Position numbers and translations under genes: made by a program
Notes under the pieces: model-generated
What the model was told of the DNA's origin: nothing
Seen by the model: the letters and a program-made list of their open reading frames with translations, nothing else
Databases searched by the model: none
Part shown: one piece after another, positions 53,731-62,340 of the stretch
Layout of the letters: each line of letters starts with the position of its first letter
Position numbering within the stretch: position 1 is the stretch's first letter
Assembly: GCA_037015955.1 (NCBI GenBank)
Contig: CP143548.1
Span: 1,351,001-1,415,000 of the forward strand
Reading direction: 5' to 3'
Origin: Lachnospiraceae bacterium JLR.KK008
Lineage (GTDB): Bacteria > Bacillota > Clostridia > Lachnospirales > Lachnospiraceae
Length of the DNA: 64,000 nt

Positions 53731-55860
53731 ATGGGAAACAGGAAAGAGGAAAGAAAAAAAATAATCAGTGAGTTGATGGAAGATCCGCTGTATGTTCCGA
53801 TGAAGGAAAAAGAGCTGGCAATCTTTCTTCAGGTGGAGAAAGAGGATCGGGATGAGCTGAAGCAGATACTGGAGGAGCTGCTTGCGGAAGGCAGGCTGGA
53901 GGTGACGAAACGGGGCAGATACCAAAAGCCGGAAGCAAGAATCGTCACAGGCACGTTTGTTGGCAATCAGAAAGGATTTGGCTTTCTGGAGGTTGAGGGC
54001 ACTTCGGAAGACCTGTTTATACCGGAGACGATGGTAAACGGCGCTTTTCCGGGTGACATCGTGCAGGCAGTACTGCTGCCGGCCAGCAGGGGAAAACGTC
54101 AGGAGGCGGAAGTGACGAACATTGTCAGCCGCAGTGTCCGTCAGGTCGTAGGTACTTTTCAGAAAAACAGGAATTTTGGCTTTGTCGTCCCGGACGATAC
54201 GAAGCTGTGCAGAGATATTTTTATACCGGCGGAACGTTCTAAAGGGGCGGTGGACGGACATAAAGTAGTGGCAGAGATCACAGACTATGGTTCTAAAAGC
54301 AGAAGTCCCGAGGGCGTCGTCATGGAGATACTCGGTCACAGCAATGATCCCGGTGTCGATATTATGTGTATCATAAAAGGGTATGAGTTGCCGACGGATT
54401 TTCCGGAACGGGTGTTAAATCAGGCGCAGCGTGTGAGCAGTCCGGTATCGGAGGCTGACAGACAGGGCAGGCTTGATCTGCGCGGTGTGGATATGGTGAC
54501 GATCGACGGGGAGGATGCGAAAGACCTCGACGATGCGGTCAGTCTTACCGTGGAAGACGGTTTGTACTGCCTTGGCGTTCACATCGCGGATGTGACGAAC
54601 TATGTACAGGAAAATTCTGCGCTTGATCGGGAGGCACGCACGCGTGGCACAAGTGTATACCTGGTGGACAGGGTGATTCCGATGCTGCCGCATGCGCTCT
54701 CAAACGGCATCTGTTCGCTGAACGCGGGGGAGGACAGACTGGCGCTGAGTTGTCTGATGAAAATTGACGACCGGGGACAGGTTGTAGATTATCAGATCGC
54801 AGAGTCTGTGATCCATGTGAACCGGCGCATGTCCTACACAAATGTAAAGAAGATACTGGAAGATAAGGACGAGACAGTGATTGAGCAGTACAGAGAGCTG
54901 GTACCGATGTTTGAACAGATGGCGGTACTGGCTGCGATTCTCCGCAGGAAGAGAAGAAAGAGAGGGTCTGTCGAGTTTGATTTTCCGGAGACGAAAATCA
55001 TATTGGATGAGGCAGGGGTACCGTTGGAGATCAGACCCTGTGAGAGAAATATGGCAACAAAGCTCATCGAGGATTTCATGCTCGCGGCGAATGAGACTGT
55101 AGCGCAGCATGTTTACTGGATGGAGCAGCCGTTCCTGTATCGGACGCATGAAAATCCGGATCTGGAAAAGGCTGAAAAACTGGCGGCCTTTATTCGAAAT
55201 TTCGGATATTCACTGAAGATGACACAGGGTGAAATCCATCCGAAGGAGCTGCAAAAGCTGTTAGGGAAGATCAGTGGGACACCGGAGGAGGCGCTGATCA
55301 GCAGAATGACGCTGCGCAGCATGAAACAGGCCCGTTATACGACGGAAAACACGGGACATTTTGGTCTTGCCTGTTCCTGTTACTGTCATTTCACGTCGCC
55401 AATCAGAAGGTATCCGGACTTGCAGATCCACCGGATTCTCAAAGAGCAGATCCGGGGCAGGCTAAACGGCGAGAGAACAGCCCACTATACGGCGATCCTG
55501 CCGGAAGTGGCAAAGCACTGTTCGCAGACAGAGCGGCGGGCAGATGAGGCAGAGCGGGAGACTGAAAAGTTAAAGAAAGTACAGTTTATGGAGTCTCACA
55601 TTGGAGAGATTTATGAAGGTGTGATCTCCGGCGTTACGGGCTGGGGCGTATATGTGGAGCTTGATAATACGATCGAGGGTCTGGTGAGGGCCAGCGATCT
55701 GCCGGGTGATTTTTTCTATTATGAAGAACAGAGTTATGAGATGGTGGGGGAAGCGACCGGCAGGCGGTATAAACTGGGGCAGAGGCTGACCGTGCAGGTA
55801 AAGGATACGGACAGGTTAAGCCGCACGATCGATTTCTGTATTCCGCAGGAAGAGGGGTAA
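53731..55860 (+). CDS. rnr: Ribonuclease R
   Basis: RNase R degrades structured RNA from the 3' end and cooperates with tmRNA-SmpB in clearing faulty messages. The 709-residue protein has an N-terminal helix-turn-helix-like part, two cold-shock domains (GTFVGNQKGFGFLEVE and GTFQKNRNFGFVVPD), an RNB domain (VDMVTIDGEDAKDLDDAVSL, then RYTTENTGHFGLACSCYCHFTSPIRRYPDLQIHRIL) and a C-terminal S1 domain (GEIYEGVISGVTGWGVYVEL). The ATG at 53731 has AGGAAAGAGAG upstream. It is followed by smpB after three bases. Confidence 0.96.
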   Translation: MGNRKEERKKIISELMEDPLYVPMKEKELAIFLQVEKEDRDELKQILEELLAEGRLEVTKRGRYQKPEARIVTGTFVGNQKGFGFLEVEGTSEDLFIPETMVNGAFPGDIVQAVLLPASRGKRQEAEVTNIVSRSVRQVVGTFQKNRNFGFVVPDDTKLCRDIFIPAERSKGAVDGHKVVAEITDYGSKSRSPEGVVMEILGHSNDPGVDIMCIIKGYELPTDFPERVLNQAQRVSSPVSEADRQGRLDLRGVDMVTIDGEDAKDLDDAVSLTVEDGLYCLGVHIADVTNYVQENSALDREARTRGTSVYLVDRVIPMLPHALSNGICSLNAGEDRLALSCLMKIDDRGQVVDYQIAESVIHVNRRMSYTNVKKILEDKDETVIEQYRELVPMFEQMAVLAAILRRKRRKRGSVEFDFPETKIILDEAGVPLEIRPCERNMATKLIEDFMLAANETVAQHVYWMEQPFLYRTHENPDLEKAEKLAAFIRNFGYSLKMTQGEIHPKELQKLLGKISGTPEEALISRMTLRSMKQARYTTENTGHFGLACSCYCHFTSPIRRYPDLQIHRILKEQIRGRLNGERTAHYTAILPEVAKHCSQTERRADEAERETEKLKKVQFMESHIGEIYEGVISGVTGWGVYVELDNTIEGLVRASDLPGDFFYYEEQSYEMVGEATGRRYKLGQRLTVQVKDTDRLSRTIDFCIPQEEG

Positions 55861-55863
55861 GCG

Positions 55864-56328
55864 ATGGCAAAGGACGGTTTTCAACTGGTTGCCAATAACA
55901 AAAAGGCATACCATGATTATTTTATAGAAGAAAAATATGAGGCGGGCGTAGCGCTGCATGGTACGGAAGTGAAATCTCTGCGTCTCGGAAAGTGTTCGAT
56001 CAAGGAGGCTTTCGTGCGCATCGAGCAGGGGGAAGTTTTTGTCTATGGAATGCACGTCAGTCCGTACGAAAAAGGCAATATCTTTAATAAAGATCCGCTG
56101 CGGACAAAAAAACTGCTCCTCCACCGTCAGGAGATCAACCGCATGGCGGGACGGATCGCAGAGAAAGGCTATACGCTCGTCCCGTTACAGGTATATTTTA
56201 AGGATGGACTGGCAAAGGTAGAGATCGGTCTGGCCAAAGGGAAGAAACTGTATGACAAACGTCAGGATATTGCCAAAAAGGATCAGCGCCGGGAGGCGGA
56301 ACGAGAGTTCCGTGTACGCAATTTATAA
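55864..56328 (+). CDS. smpB: SsrA-binding protein SmpB
   Basis: SmpB binds tmRNA and brings it to stalled ribosomes. The 154-residue protein shows [42 protein letters not shown] in family order, [28 protein letters not shown], and the basic C-terminal tail [23 protein letters not shown]. The gene lies three bases after rnr and about 70 bases before ssrA, the RNA it serves. Confidence 0.97.
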   Translation: MAKDGFQLVANNKKAYHDYFIEEKYEAGVALHGTEVKSLRLGKCSIKEAFVRIEQGEVFVYGMHVSPYEKGNIFNKDPLRTKKLLLHRQEINRMAGRIAEKGYTLVPLQVYFKDGLAKVEIGLAKGKKLYDKRQDIAKKDQRREAEREFRVRNL

Positions 56329-56347
56329 GTGTTGCGAAGAGCCGGTC

Positions 56348-56376
56348 TTTACACTTTTCGAAAAATCCGTTATAAT
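56348..56376 (+). promoter_or_regulatory. Promoter of ssrA
   Basis: TTTACA (56348-56353) and TATAAT (56371-56376) are 17 bases apart. RNA would start near 56383, just before the mature tmRNA 5' end at about 56401, so a short leader would be trimmed by RNase P. Confidence 0.82.
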
Positions 56377-56400
56377 AATATCATAATGGCACATTGATAA

Positions 56401-56736
56401 GGGGTAGTAAAGGTTTCGACGGGGGTTTTGCAGCTGGAGAAGCTATCCGCAGGTGATGCGTTAAATCACGAATCTAAATATAAACGCTAACGATAATTTA
56501 GCTTACGCTGCCTAATGGCAGCTGTCTGACTTAAGGCACCTACACTTTAAGATCCAGGCATCGACGATGTAGGAAACGACGCATATTAAGCTTTGCGTAT
56601 GCGGGCGTATAATGAAGCTACCGACGGCATAAGGATGTCAGCTTTCGTATGTCGAAGGGAAGGCAAATAACTGACTATGATAGTAGAAGGACAGGGAATA
56701 GGCTTTCGGACATGGGTTCGACTCCCATCTACTCCA
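56401..56736 (+). ncRNA. ssrA: Transfer-messenger RNA
   Basis: The 5' end GGGGTAG and 3' end CTACTCC pair as the acceptor stem; TTTCGACGGGG near the start and GGTTCGACTCCC near the end are the tRNA-like arms. The tag frame begins at GCT 56486 and reads ANDNLAYAA with stop TAA at 56513-56515, so the full tag with the charged alanine is AANDNLAYAA. Pseudoknot regions fill the rest. The CCA tail is not encoded: the gene ends CTCCA followed by TTAT, so CCA must be added. It directly follows smpB, and rescues ribosomes stalled on broken messages. Confidence 0.96.
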
Positions 56737-56852
56737 TTATACAAAATGTCGAAGACCTGACATTCTGATTGGAAAAATTACAAGAGGCAGGAATATATTG
56801 GAAAAGTTGTCCATATACTAATACTGATAGAGAAATGCAGGAGGGTATCGCT

Positions 56853-57089
56853 ATGGCAAGAGGACAACGAAAATCAATAGAAGAAAAGATCGCAGAAAAA
56901 GAAAGCATGATCGATGCTCTGAAGGTCCGGTTGAAATCCGAACAGAGAGAACTGGAAGAGTTGAAACAGGAAAAGCGGGAGGTTGATCTGAAAACGTTGA
57001 ACGAAGTATTGCAGGAAGCAAAAATGTCGGCGCTTGATGCGGTCAATGTGATCCGGGAATATGTGCAGGAGAAAGCAGACCCCGCATGA
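56853..57089 (+). CDS. Small coiled-coil protein
   Basis: A 78-residue protein dominated by a charged coiled coil (IEEKIAEKESMIDALKVRL, SEQRELEELKQEKREVD) with a less charged end (LNEVLQEAKMSALDAVNVI). AGGAGG lies before the ATG at 56853; the open frame extends upstream without support. FliJ- or SlyX-like proteins have this look, but no specific family is clear. It lies after tmRNA and ends before a good terminator. Confidence 0.55.
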   Translation: MARGQRKSIEEKIAEKESMIDALKVRLKSEQRELEELKQEKREVDLKTLNEVLQEAKMSALDAVNVIREYVQEKADPA

Positions 57090-57144
57090 TGCCGCGCAGC
57101 TTCATAATCAATCTCCGCTATTTCATCTGGCCGGATTAAAAACG

Positions 57145-57176
57145 GGATTCTCATTGAATAAAATGGGAATCCTTTT
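57145..57176 (+). terminator. Intrinsic terminator before hydE
   Basis: GGATTCTCATT (57145-57155) pairs with AATGGGAATCC (57162-57172) around six bases, with one G-U pair, followed by TTTT. The probable hydE -35 box begins in its T-run. Confidence 0.85.
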
Positions 57177-57201
57177 CATTTTATGGAAAATCGGATATAA
57201 T
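57173..57201 (+). promoter_or_regulatory. Promoter of hydEGF
   Basis: TATAAT (57196-57201) is a consensus -10 box; TTTTCA (57173-57178) lies 17 bases upstream as a weak -35. It is 23 bases from the hydE start. Confidence 0.55.
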
Positions 57202-57224
57202 GTATCCGGATAACAGAGGTTGCG

Positions 57225-58274
57225 ATGCGGGTAAAAGACTATATTGACAGGCTGGAAGAGGAAGAATATTTAGAGAAAGAGCAGTGGCAGGCGGTAATTG
57301 CCGACCATGACCGGGAAGACGTGGCATATGCGGCGGAGAAGGCAAGAGACGTCGCACATGCTTATTTTGGCAGGCACATTTATGTGAGAGGGCTGATAGA
57401 ATTCACGAACTACTGCCGGAATAACTGTTATTATTGCGGAATCCGCCGGGGCAATGGAAAGGTGGAGCGCTATCGTCTGACAGAGGAGGAAATATTCAAC
57501 TGCTGCGATCAGGGCTACCGTCTCGGGCTGCGTACGTTTGTACTGCAAGGGGGAGAGGATGGCTGGTATACGGACGAACGGATGGAGCATATCATACGTC
57601 AGATCAAAAAAAGGCATCCGGATTGCGCGATGACACTGTCGATCGGTGAGCGGGGGCGGGAGTCCTACCGCAGGTTGTATGAGGCCGGGGCCGACCGGTA
57701 TCTGCTCCGGCATGAGACAGCGGACGAGTCACATTATCGTACGCTTCATCCGCCGGAACTGTCACTGGCCCACAGGAAGGACTGCCTGCGGTGGCTGAAA
57801 GAGACCGGTTATCAGACAGGCTGTGGGTTTATGGTCGGGTCTCCGGGGCAGACGCCGGCAGCGCTGGCGGAAGATATGGCGTGGATCGGAGAGCTGCATC
57901 CACATATGATTGGGATCGGACCGTTTCTGCCACATTCAGATACCCCGTTTGCTAAAAAGAGACAGGGCAGTTATGCGCTGACACTGTTTCTGATCAGTCT
58001 GCTGCGCATTATGGAGAAGAATGTGCTTTTGCCGGCGACGACGGCGCTTGGCACAATCCATCCGCAGGGCAGAGAGGCGGGCATTCTGGCGGGCGCCAAT
58101 GTATTGATGCCGAATTTATCTCCGGTTTCGGTGAGAGAAAAATATGCGCTCTATGATAACAAAAAGTGCACGGGCGGGGAAGCGGCAGAGTGTATGGAAG
58201 AGATTATCATGAGGATGAGAGAGATCGGATACGAGGTTGTCACGGCAAGGGGAGACTGGGAGAGGAGAGCTTAG
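57225..58274 (+). CDS. hydE: [FeFe]-hydrogenase maturase HydE
   Basis: HydE is a radical SAM enzyme that, with HydG and HydF, builds the 2Fe subcluster of [FeFe]-hydrogenase; it acts on the HydG-made Fe-CO-CN-cysteine complex. The 349-residue protein has the 4Fe-4S motif Cys64, Cys68, Cys71 in TNYCRNNCYYCGIRRGN, then VLQGGEDGWYTDERMEHII, and a C-terminal ATTALGTIHPQGREAGILAGANVLMPN. These are typical for HydE rather than BioB. GAGG precedes the start. It is the first gene of the three-gene maturation operon. Confidence 0.92.
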   Translation: MRVKDYIDRLEEEEYLEKEQWQAVIADHDREDVAYAAEKARDVAHAYFGRHIYVRGLIEFTNYCRNNCYYCGIRRGNGKVERYRLTEEEIFNCCDQGYRLGLRTFVLQGGEDGWYTDERMEHIIRQIKKRHPDCAMTLSIGERGRESYRRLYEAGADRYLLRHETADESHYRTLHPPELSLAHRKDCLRWLKETGYQTGCGFMVGSPGQTPAALAEDMAWIGELHPHMIGIGPFLPHSDTPFAKKRQGSYALTLFLISLLRIMEKNVLLPATTALGTIHPQGREAGILAGANVLMPNLSPVSVREKYALYDNKKCTGGEAAECMEEIIMRMREIGYEVVTARGDWERRA

Positions 58275-58278
58275 CAGG

Positions 58279-59715
58279 ATGGAAGCTGTGGAATACAAAT
58301 ATAACGTGATGTCCGCCAGGGCGGAAGAATTTATCAATGACAGGGAAATCCGGGAGACGATCGCGTATGCCCGGGAGCAGAAAGAGAATCGGGAACTGGT
58401 ATTTTCACTGCTGGAGCGTGCCAGAGACTGTAAAGGGCTGACACACAGAGAAGCGGCCGTCCTGCTGGAATGCGAGATTCCGGAAGCCGTTCAGGCGATG
58501 CGGGAACTGGCCATGGAGATCAAACAAAAGCTGTACGGCAACCGGATCGTCATGTTTGCACCGCTCTATCTGTCGAACTATTGTGTGAATGGCTGCACGT
58601 ATTGTCCGTATCACCATCACAATAAACATATCCGCAGGAAGAAACTGACACAGGAGGAGATCCGGCAGGAAGTGACCGCCTTACAGGATATGGGACATAA
58701 GAGACTGGCCATTGAATCAGGAGAAGATCCGGTCAACAATCCGATCGAATATATTTTGGACAGCATTCGGACGATCTATGGCATCAGACATAAAAACGGT
58801 TCAATCAGACGGGTAAACGTAAACATTGCGGCTACCACAGTGGAAAATTACCGGAAGCTGAGAGATGCCGGGATCGGTACTTATATTTTGTTTCAGGAGA
58901 CCTATCACAAAGAAAACTATGAGCTTCTGCATCCGACAGGACCCAAACACGATTATGCCTGGCATACGGAAGCGATGGACAGGGCGATGGCGGCCGGCAT
59001 TGATGATGTCGGGATCGGGGTGCTGTTCGGGCTGGAAATGTACCGCTATGATTTTGTGGGGCTCTTGATGCACGCAGAGCATTTGGAGGCATACTGCGGA
59101 GTGGGGCCTCATACGATCAGCGTTCCCCGTGTATGTGCGGCCGACGATATTGACAGAGAAGATTTTACCAATGCCATCTCGGATGATATTTTTGAGAAGA
59201 TTGTGGCTGTCATCCGCATTGCCGTCCCTTACACCGGGATGATCATCTCCACCAGAGAATCCCGCGCCTCCAGAGAGCGTGTGCTTCGGCTTGGCGTTTC
59301 ACAGATCAGCGGCGGTTCCAGAACGAGCGTGGGCGGCTATGTGCAGGAAGAGACGAGCGATGAAAATTCGGCGCAGTTCGATGTGAGTGACAGACGGACA
59401 CTCGACCAGGTCGTTGACTGGCTCATACGGCTTGGCTATGTACCCAGCTTTTGCACAGCCTGCTACCGGGAAGGACGCACAGGAGACCGCTTTATGACGT
59501 TAATCAAGTCGGGGCAGATTGCCAACTGTTGTCATCCAAACGCCCTGATGACCCTGAAGGAATATCTGACGGATTATGCTTCCCCTGAGACAAGGCGGCA
59601 AGGGGAAACGCTCATTCAAAGAGAACTGGAACGGATTCCCAATCCGCTTGTCCGGGAAAAGACGGAAAAATATATGAAAGAAATCGAAGAAGGCAAACGG
59701 GATTTCCGGTTTTAG
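58279..59715 (+). CDS. hydG: [FeFe]-hydrogenase maturase HydG
   Basis: HydG is a radical SAM tyrosine lyase that makes the CO and cyanide ligands of the H-cluster. The 478-residue protein has its SAM cluster in NYCVNGCTYCPYHHHNK (Cys102, Cys106, Cys109) and a second, auxiliary cluster site near the end, CTACYREGRTGDRF and later IANCCHPNALMTL, the expected CxxC-x22-C arrangement. GIDDVGIGVLFGLEMYRYD and SVPRVCAADD are also typical. The ATG at 58279 is four bases after hydE. Confidence 0.95.
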   Translation: MEAVEYKYNVMSARAEEFINDREIRETIAYAREQKENRELVFSLLERARDCKGLTHREAAVLLECEIPEAVQAMRELAMEIKQKLYGNRIVMFAPLYLSNYCVNGCTYCPYHHHNKHIRRKKLTQEEIRQEVTALQDMGHKRLAIESGEDPVNNPIEYILDSIRTIYGIRHKNGSIRRVNVNIAATTVENYRKLRDAGIGTYILFQETYHKENYELLHPTGPKHDYAWHTEAMDRAMAAGIDDVGIGVLFGLEMYRYDFVGLLMHAEHLEAYCGVGPHTISVPRVCAADDIDREDFTNAISDDIFEKIVAVIRIAVPYTGMIISTRESRASRERVLRLGVSQISGGSRTSVGGYVQEETSDENSAQFDVSDRRTLDQVVDWLIRLGYVPSFCTACYREGRTGDRFMTLIKSGQIANCCHPNALMTLKEYLTDYASPETRRQGETLIQRELERIPNPLVREKTEKYMKEIEEGKRDFRF

Positions 59716-59772
59716 AGGCGGAGAGATCTGCAACGAAAACTGATGGATGCCAAAGATATAAGGAGAAGAGTT

Positions 59773-61023
59773 ATGACAGCGACTTTGCAGGACACGCCAT
59801 CCGCAGGCCGGATTCATATCGGATTTTTCGGCAAAAGAAACAGCGGGAAGTCTTCCCTGATCAATGCGTTTGCAGGTCAGGAAGTGTCGATCGTATCGGC
59901 GCAGGCAGGGACAACGACTGATCCGGTCAATAAGCCGATGGAGATACCCGGACTGGGCGCCTGTGTGCTGATCGATACGGCGGGATTTGACGATATAGGT
60001 TCGCTCGGTTTGCAGAGAGTGGAGAGAACCCAAAAAGCCGCTGAGCGGGTGGATATTGCCGTGCTGCTGTGCAGTGGCGCCGAGCTGGAACCGGAGGAAA
60101 GCTGGTATCGGCTGTTTACACAGAGGCGGACGCCGGTTATTCCCGTCGTGAACAAGGCGGATATTGCGGAGGATGCCGATGCTCTGGCAGATGCCGTAGA
60201 GCGTCGTCTTGGCGTCGCTCCGGTGACTGTCAGCGCGAAAGCGCATACCGGTCTGGAAGAGCTGAGAGCGCGTATTCTCCGTGCGCTGCCTGGGGATGAC
60301 GGAAAAGAGAGCATCACCGGTGACTTCGTGCAGGCGGGCGATGTCGTTTTGCTCGTTATGCCCCAAGATGAGCAGGCGCCCAAAGGCAGACTTATCCTGC
60401 CGCAGGTTCAGATGATTCGGGAACTGCTGGATAAGAAGGGGATTGTCATCAGTGTAGGTTCCGATCAGCTGGAAGATGCGCTGGCGATCATGAAAAGACC
60501 GCCGAAGCTGATTATAACCGATTCGCAGGTGTTCGAGACGGTATACAGGAAAAAGCCACAGGAGAGTCTGCTGACTTCTTTTTCCATACTGTTTGCGGCT
60601 TATAAAGGTGATATTGACTATTATGTGGAGAGCGCAGCGCAGATCGGCAGACTGACGGGGACATCGAGCGTACTCATCGCCGAATGCTGCACCCATGCGC
60701 CGCTGTCAGAGGATATTGGCAGAGTGAAGTTGCCGCGTATGCTGCGTCGCCGCTGCGGAGAGACATTGAAAGTAACTGTTGTCAGCGGTATGGATTTTCC
60801 GGAAGATCTGACTGCCTATGATCTGATTATTCAGTGCGGCGGCTGTATGTTTCACCGCAAATATGTGATGTCGCGGATCGGGCAGGCCAGACGGCAGGGG
60901 GTGCCGATGACCAATTACGGGGTGGCGATCGCATGGCTTACCGGCATTCTGGACCATGTTTCCATTCTGCGGTGTGAAACAGGGGCTGCGGCGCAGTGTT
61001 ATGCGCAAGACATGGGAAAGTGA
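59773..61023 (+). CDS. hydF: [FeFe]-hydrogenase maturation GTPase HydF
   Basis: HydF is the scaffold on which the 2Fe subcluster is carried to apo-hydrogenase. The 416-residue protein has a GTPase domain (G1 FFGKRNSGKSSL, G3 VLIDTAGFDD, G4 VNKAD), a dimerisation part, and a C-terminal Fe-S domain with Cys306-Thr-His308 and Cys355-Gly-Gly-Cys358. The residue before Cys355 is Gln where most HydF have His (HCxxC). ATG 59773 has AGGAGAAG at good distance and gives the usual N-terminus; an earlier ATG at 59743 lacks such support. The structural hydrogenase is not in the window. Confidence 0.92.
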   Translation: MTATLQDTPSAGRIHIGFFGKRNSGKSSLINAFAGQEVSIVSAQAGTTTDPVNKPMEIPGLGACVLIDTAGFDDIGSLGLQRVERTQKAAERVDIAVLLCSGAELEPEESWYRLFTQRRTPVIPVVNKADIAEDADALADAVERRLGVAPVTVSAKAHTGLEELRARILRALPGDDGKESITGDFVQAGDVVLLVMPQDEQAPKGRLILPQVQMIRELLDKKGIVISVGSDQLEDALAIMKRPPKLIITDSQVFETVYRKKPQESLLTSFSILFAAYKGDIDYYVESAAQIGRLTGTSSVLIAECCTHAPLSEDIGRVKLPRMLRRRCGETLKVTVVSGMDFPEDLTAYDLIIQCGGCMFHRKYVMSRIGQARRQGVPMTNYGVAIAWLTGILDHVSILRCETGAAAQCYAQDMGK

Positions 61024-61038
61024 TTTGAGGGGGATCAT

Positions 61039-61611
61039 ATGGAGAGGAAAAAGGAATGGGAAGTAGGGGGCTTCCAGTTTAATTCAGAGAAGGATGCGGG
61101 GCTTGCCAAAGAAGAGCAGGACAAAATAGCCTATCTCGAGAAGAGGATGCGTTATGACCAGCCCGAGGGAGTACTCAATATCTATAACAAAGCGATCGAA
61201 AACAGGGTGTTTCATACACCGGTCGGGTTTCAGTATTTACAGAAGCTGCATGACTTTCTGACGGAAAATGGTCTGGAAGACCGCGCCAGAAGTATCCCCT
61301 TATATCAGACATACAGCTATCAACCTATGGGGGAGATGAAGCAGCACACAGCGAAAAAGCGCGTACAGCCGAGTCAGTATAAAACACTGCGCTCTCAGCT
61401 CAGAAGATCGGTACTCTTAAATATTCTGCTTGTGATTGTGGTCATCGCCATGTTTGTGATCACACTGACAGGGAAAAACCCGACGATCTTAAATTATGAG
61501 AAAGTTCTGACTGATAAATATGCGAGCTGGGAGCAGGAGCTGACAGAGAGAGAATCGGTGATCCGGGAGAAGGAACGGGAACTGCGGATCGGGACTGATG
61601 ACACTCCATAA
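61039..61611 (+). CDS. Single-pass membrane protein of unknown function
   Basis: A 190-residue protein of no family I can name. Residues 1-120 are soluble and charged (EWEVGGFQFNSEKD, NIYNKAIENRVFHTPVGFQYLQKLHDFL), residues about 124-144 are one strong membrane helix (SVLLNILLVIVVIAMFVITL), and the tail is a charged coiled coil (ELTERESVIREKERELRI). It lies 15 bases after hydF on the same strand and about 40 bases before the response regulator, and could be co-transcribed with either. Its function is not known. Confidence 0.6.
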   Translation: MERKKEWEVGGFQFNSEKDAGLAKEEQDKIAYLEKRMRYDQPEGVLNIYNKAIENRVFHTPVGFQYLQKLHDFLTENGLEDRARSIPLYQTYSYQPMGEMKQHTAKKRVQPSQYKTLRSQLRRSVLLNILLVIVVIAMFVITLTGKNPTILNYEKVLTDKYASWEQELTERESVIREKERELRIGTDDTP

Positions 61612-61651
61612 CGCCGGGAGCAGGCAAAGAAAGGGCAAAGGAGCGGTAAGG

Positions 61652-62329
61652 ATGGGACAGCGGAACGTTCTGGTGGCGGACGATGAGAGCAGGATGCGGA
61701 AACTGGTCAGAGATTTTCTGACTAAAAGTGGGTATGGAGTGTTGGAAGCGGGAGACGGAAATGAGGCCCTGGAGCTGTTTTTTTCTCAAAAGGACATCGC
61801 GCTGGTGATTCTGGATGTGATGATGCCGCAGCTGGACGGATGGCAGGTATGCAGAGAGATCAGAGAACATTCCCAGGTGCCGATCATTATGCTCACGGCC
61901 AAAGCCGATGAACGGGATGAACTGCAGGGGTTTGAACTTGGCGTGGATGAGTACATCACAAAGCCATTCAGCCCGAAAATACTGGTGGCCCGTGTGGAAG
62001 CGATCCTGCGCCGGGTGGGTCAGACAGGCAGCGGCAGTATCGTGCAGGCAGGCGGTATCGTTCTGGACAGAGACGCGCATCAGGTAACGGTGGATGGAAC
62101 CGTGGTCGAGTTGAGTTATAAGGAGTTTGAACTGCTCGCCTATTTCCTTGAGAACAGGGGCGTGGCGCTCTCCCGGGAGAAAATATTGAATCATGTGTGG
62201 AATTATGATTATTTTGGTGATGCCCGCACGATTGATACGCATGTCAAAAAACTCCGCAGTAAGATAGGAGAAAAAGGCAGTCTGATCAAGACAATCTGGG
62301 GTCATGGGTATAAGTTTGAGGAAACGTAG
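61652..62329 (+). CDS. OmpR/PhoB-family response regulator
   Basis: A 225-residue two-component regulator. The receiver domain (about 5-120) has LVADDESRMRKL, the phosphorylated Asp55 in VILDVMMPQLDG, the Thr in IIMLTAKADERDE and the Lys in EYITKPFSP. A winged-helix DNA-binding domain follows (about 130-225) with LSYKEFELLAYFLENRG, YDYFGDARTIDTHVKKLRSKI and TIWGHGYKFE. AAAGGAG supports ATG 61652 over an upstream start. Its sensor kinase is encoded after one intervening gene. Confidence 0.94.
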   Translation: MGQRNVLVADDESRMRKLVRDFLTKSGYGVLEAGDGNEALELFFSQKDIALVILDVMMPQLDGWQVCREIREHSQVPIIMLTAKADERDELQGFELGVDEYITKPFSPKILVARVEAILRRVGQTGSGSIVQAGGIVLDRDAHQVTVDGTVVELSYKEFELLAYFLENRGVALSREKILNHVWNYDYFGDARTIDTHVKKLRSKIGEKGSLIKTIWGHGYKFEET

Positions 62330-62340
62330 AAAGGCAGTCA

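Noticed and set aside
56745..56764. Hairpin AATGTC/GACATT after tmRNA as a terminator
   Set aside because: The stem is only six pairs and no T-run follows, so termination is not supported.
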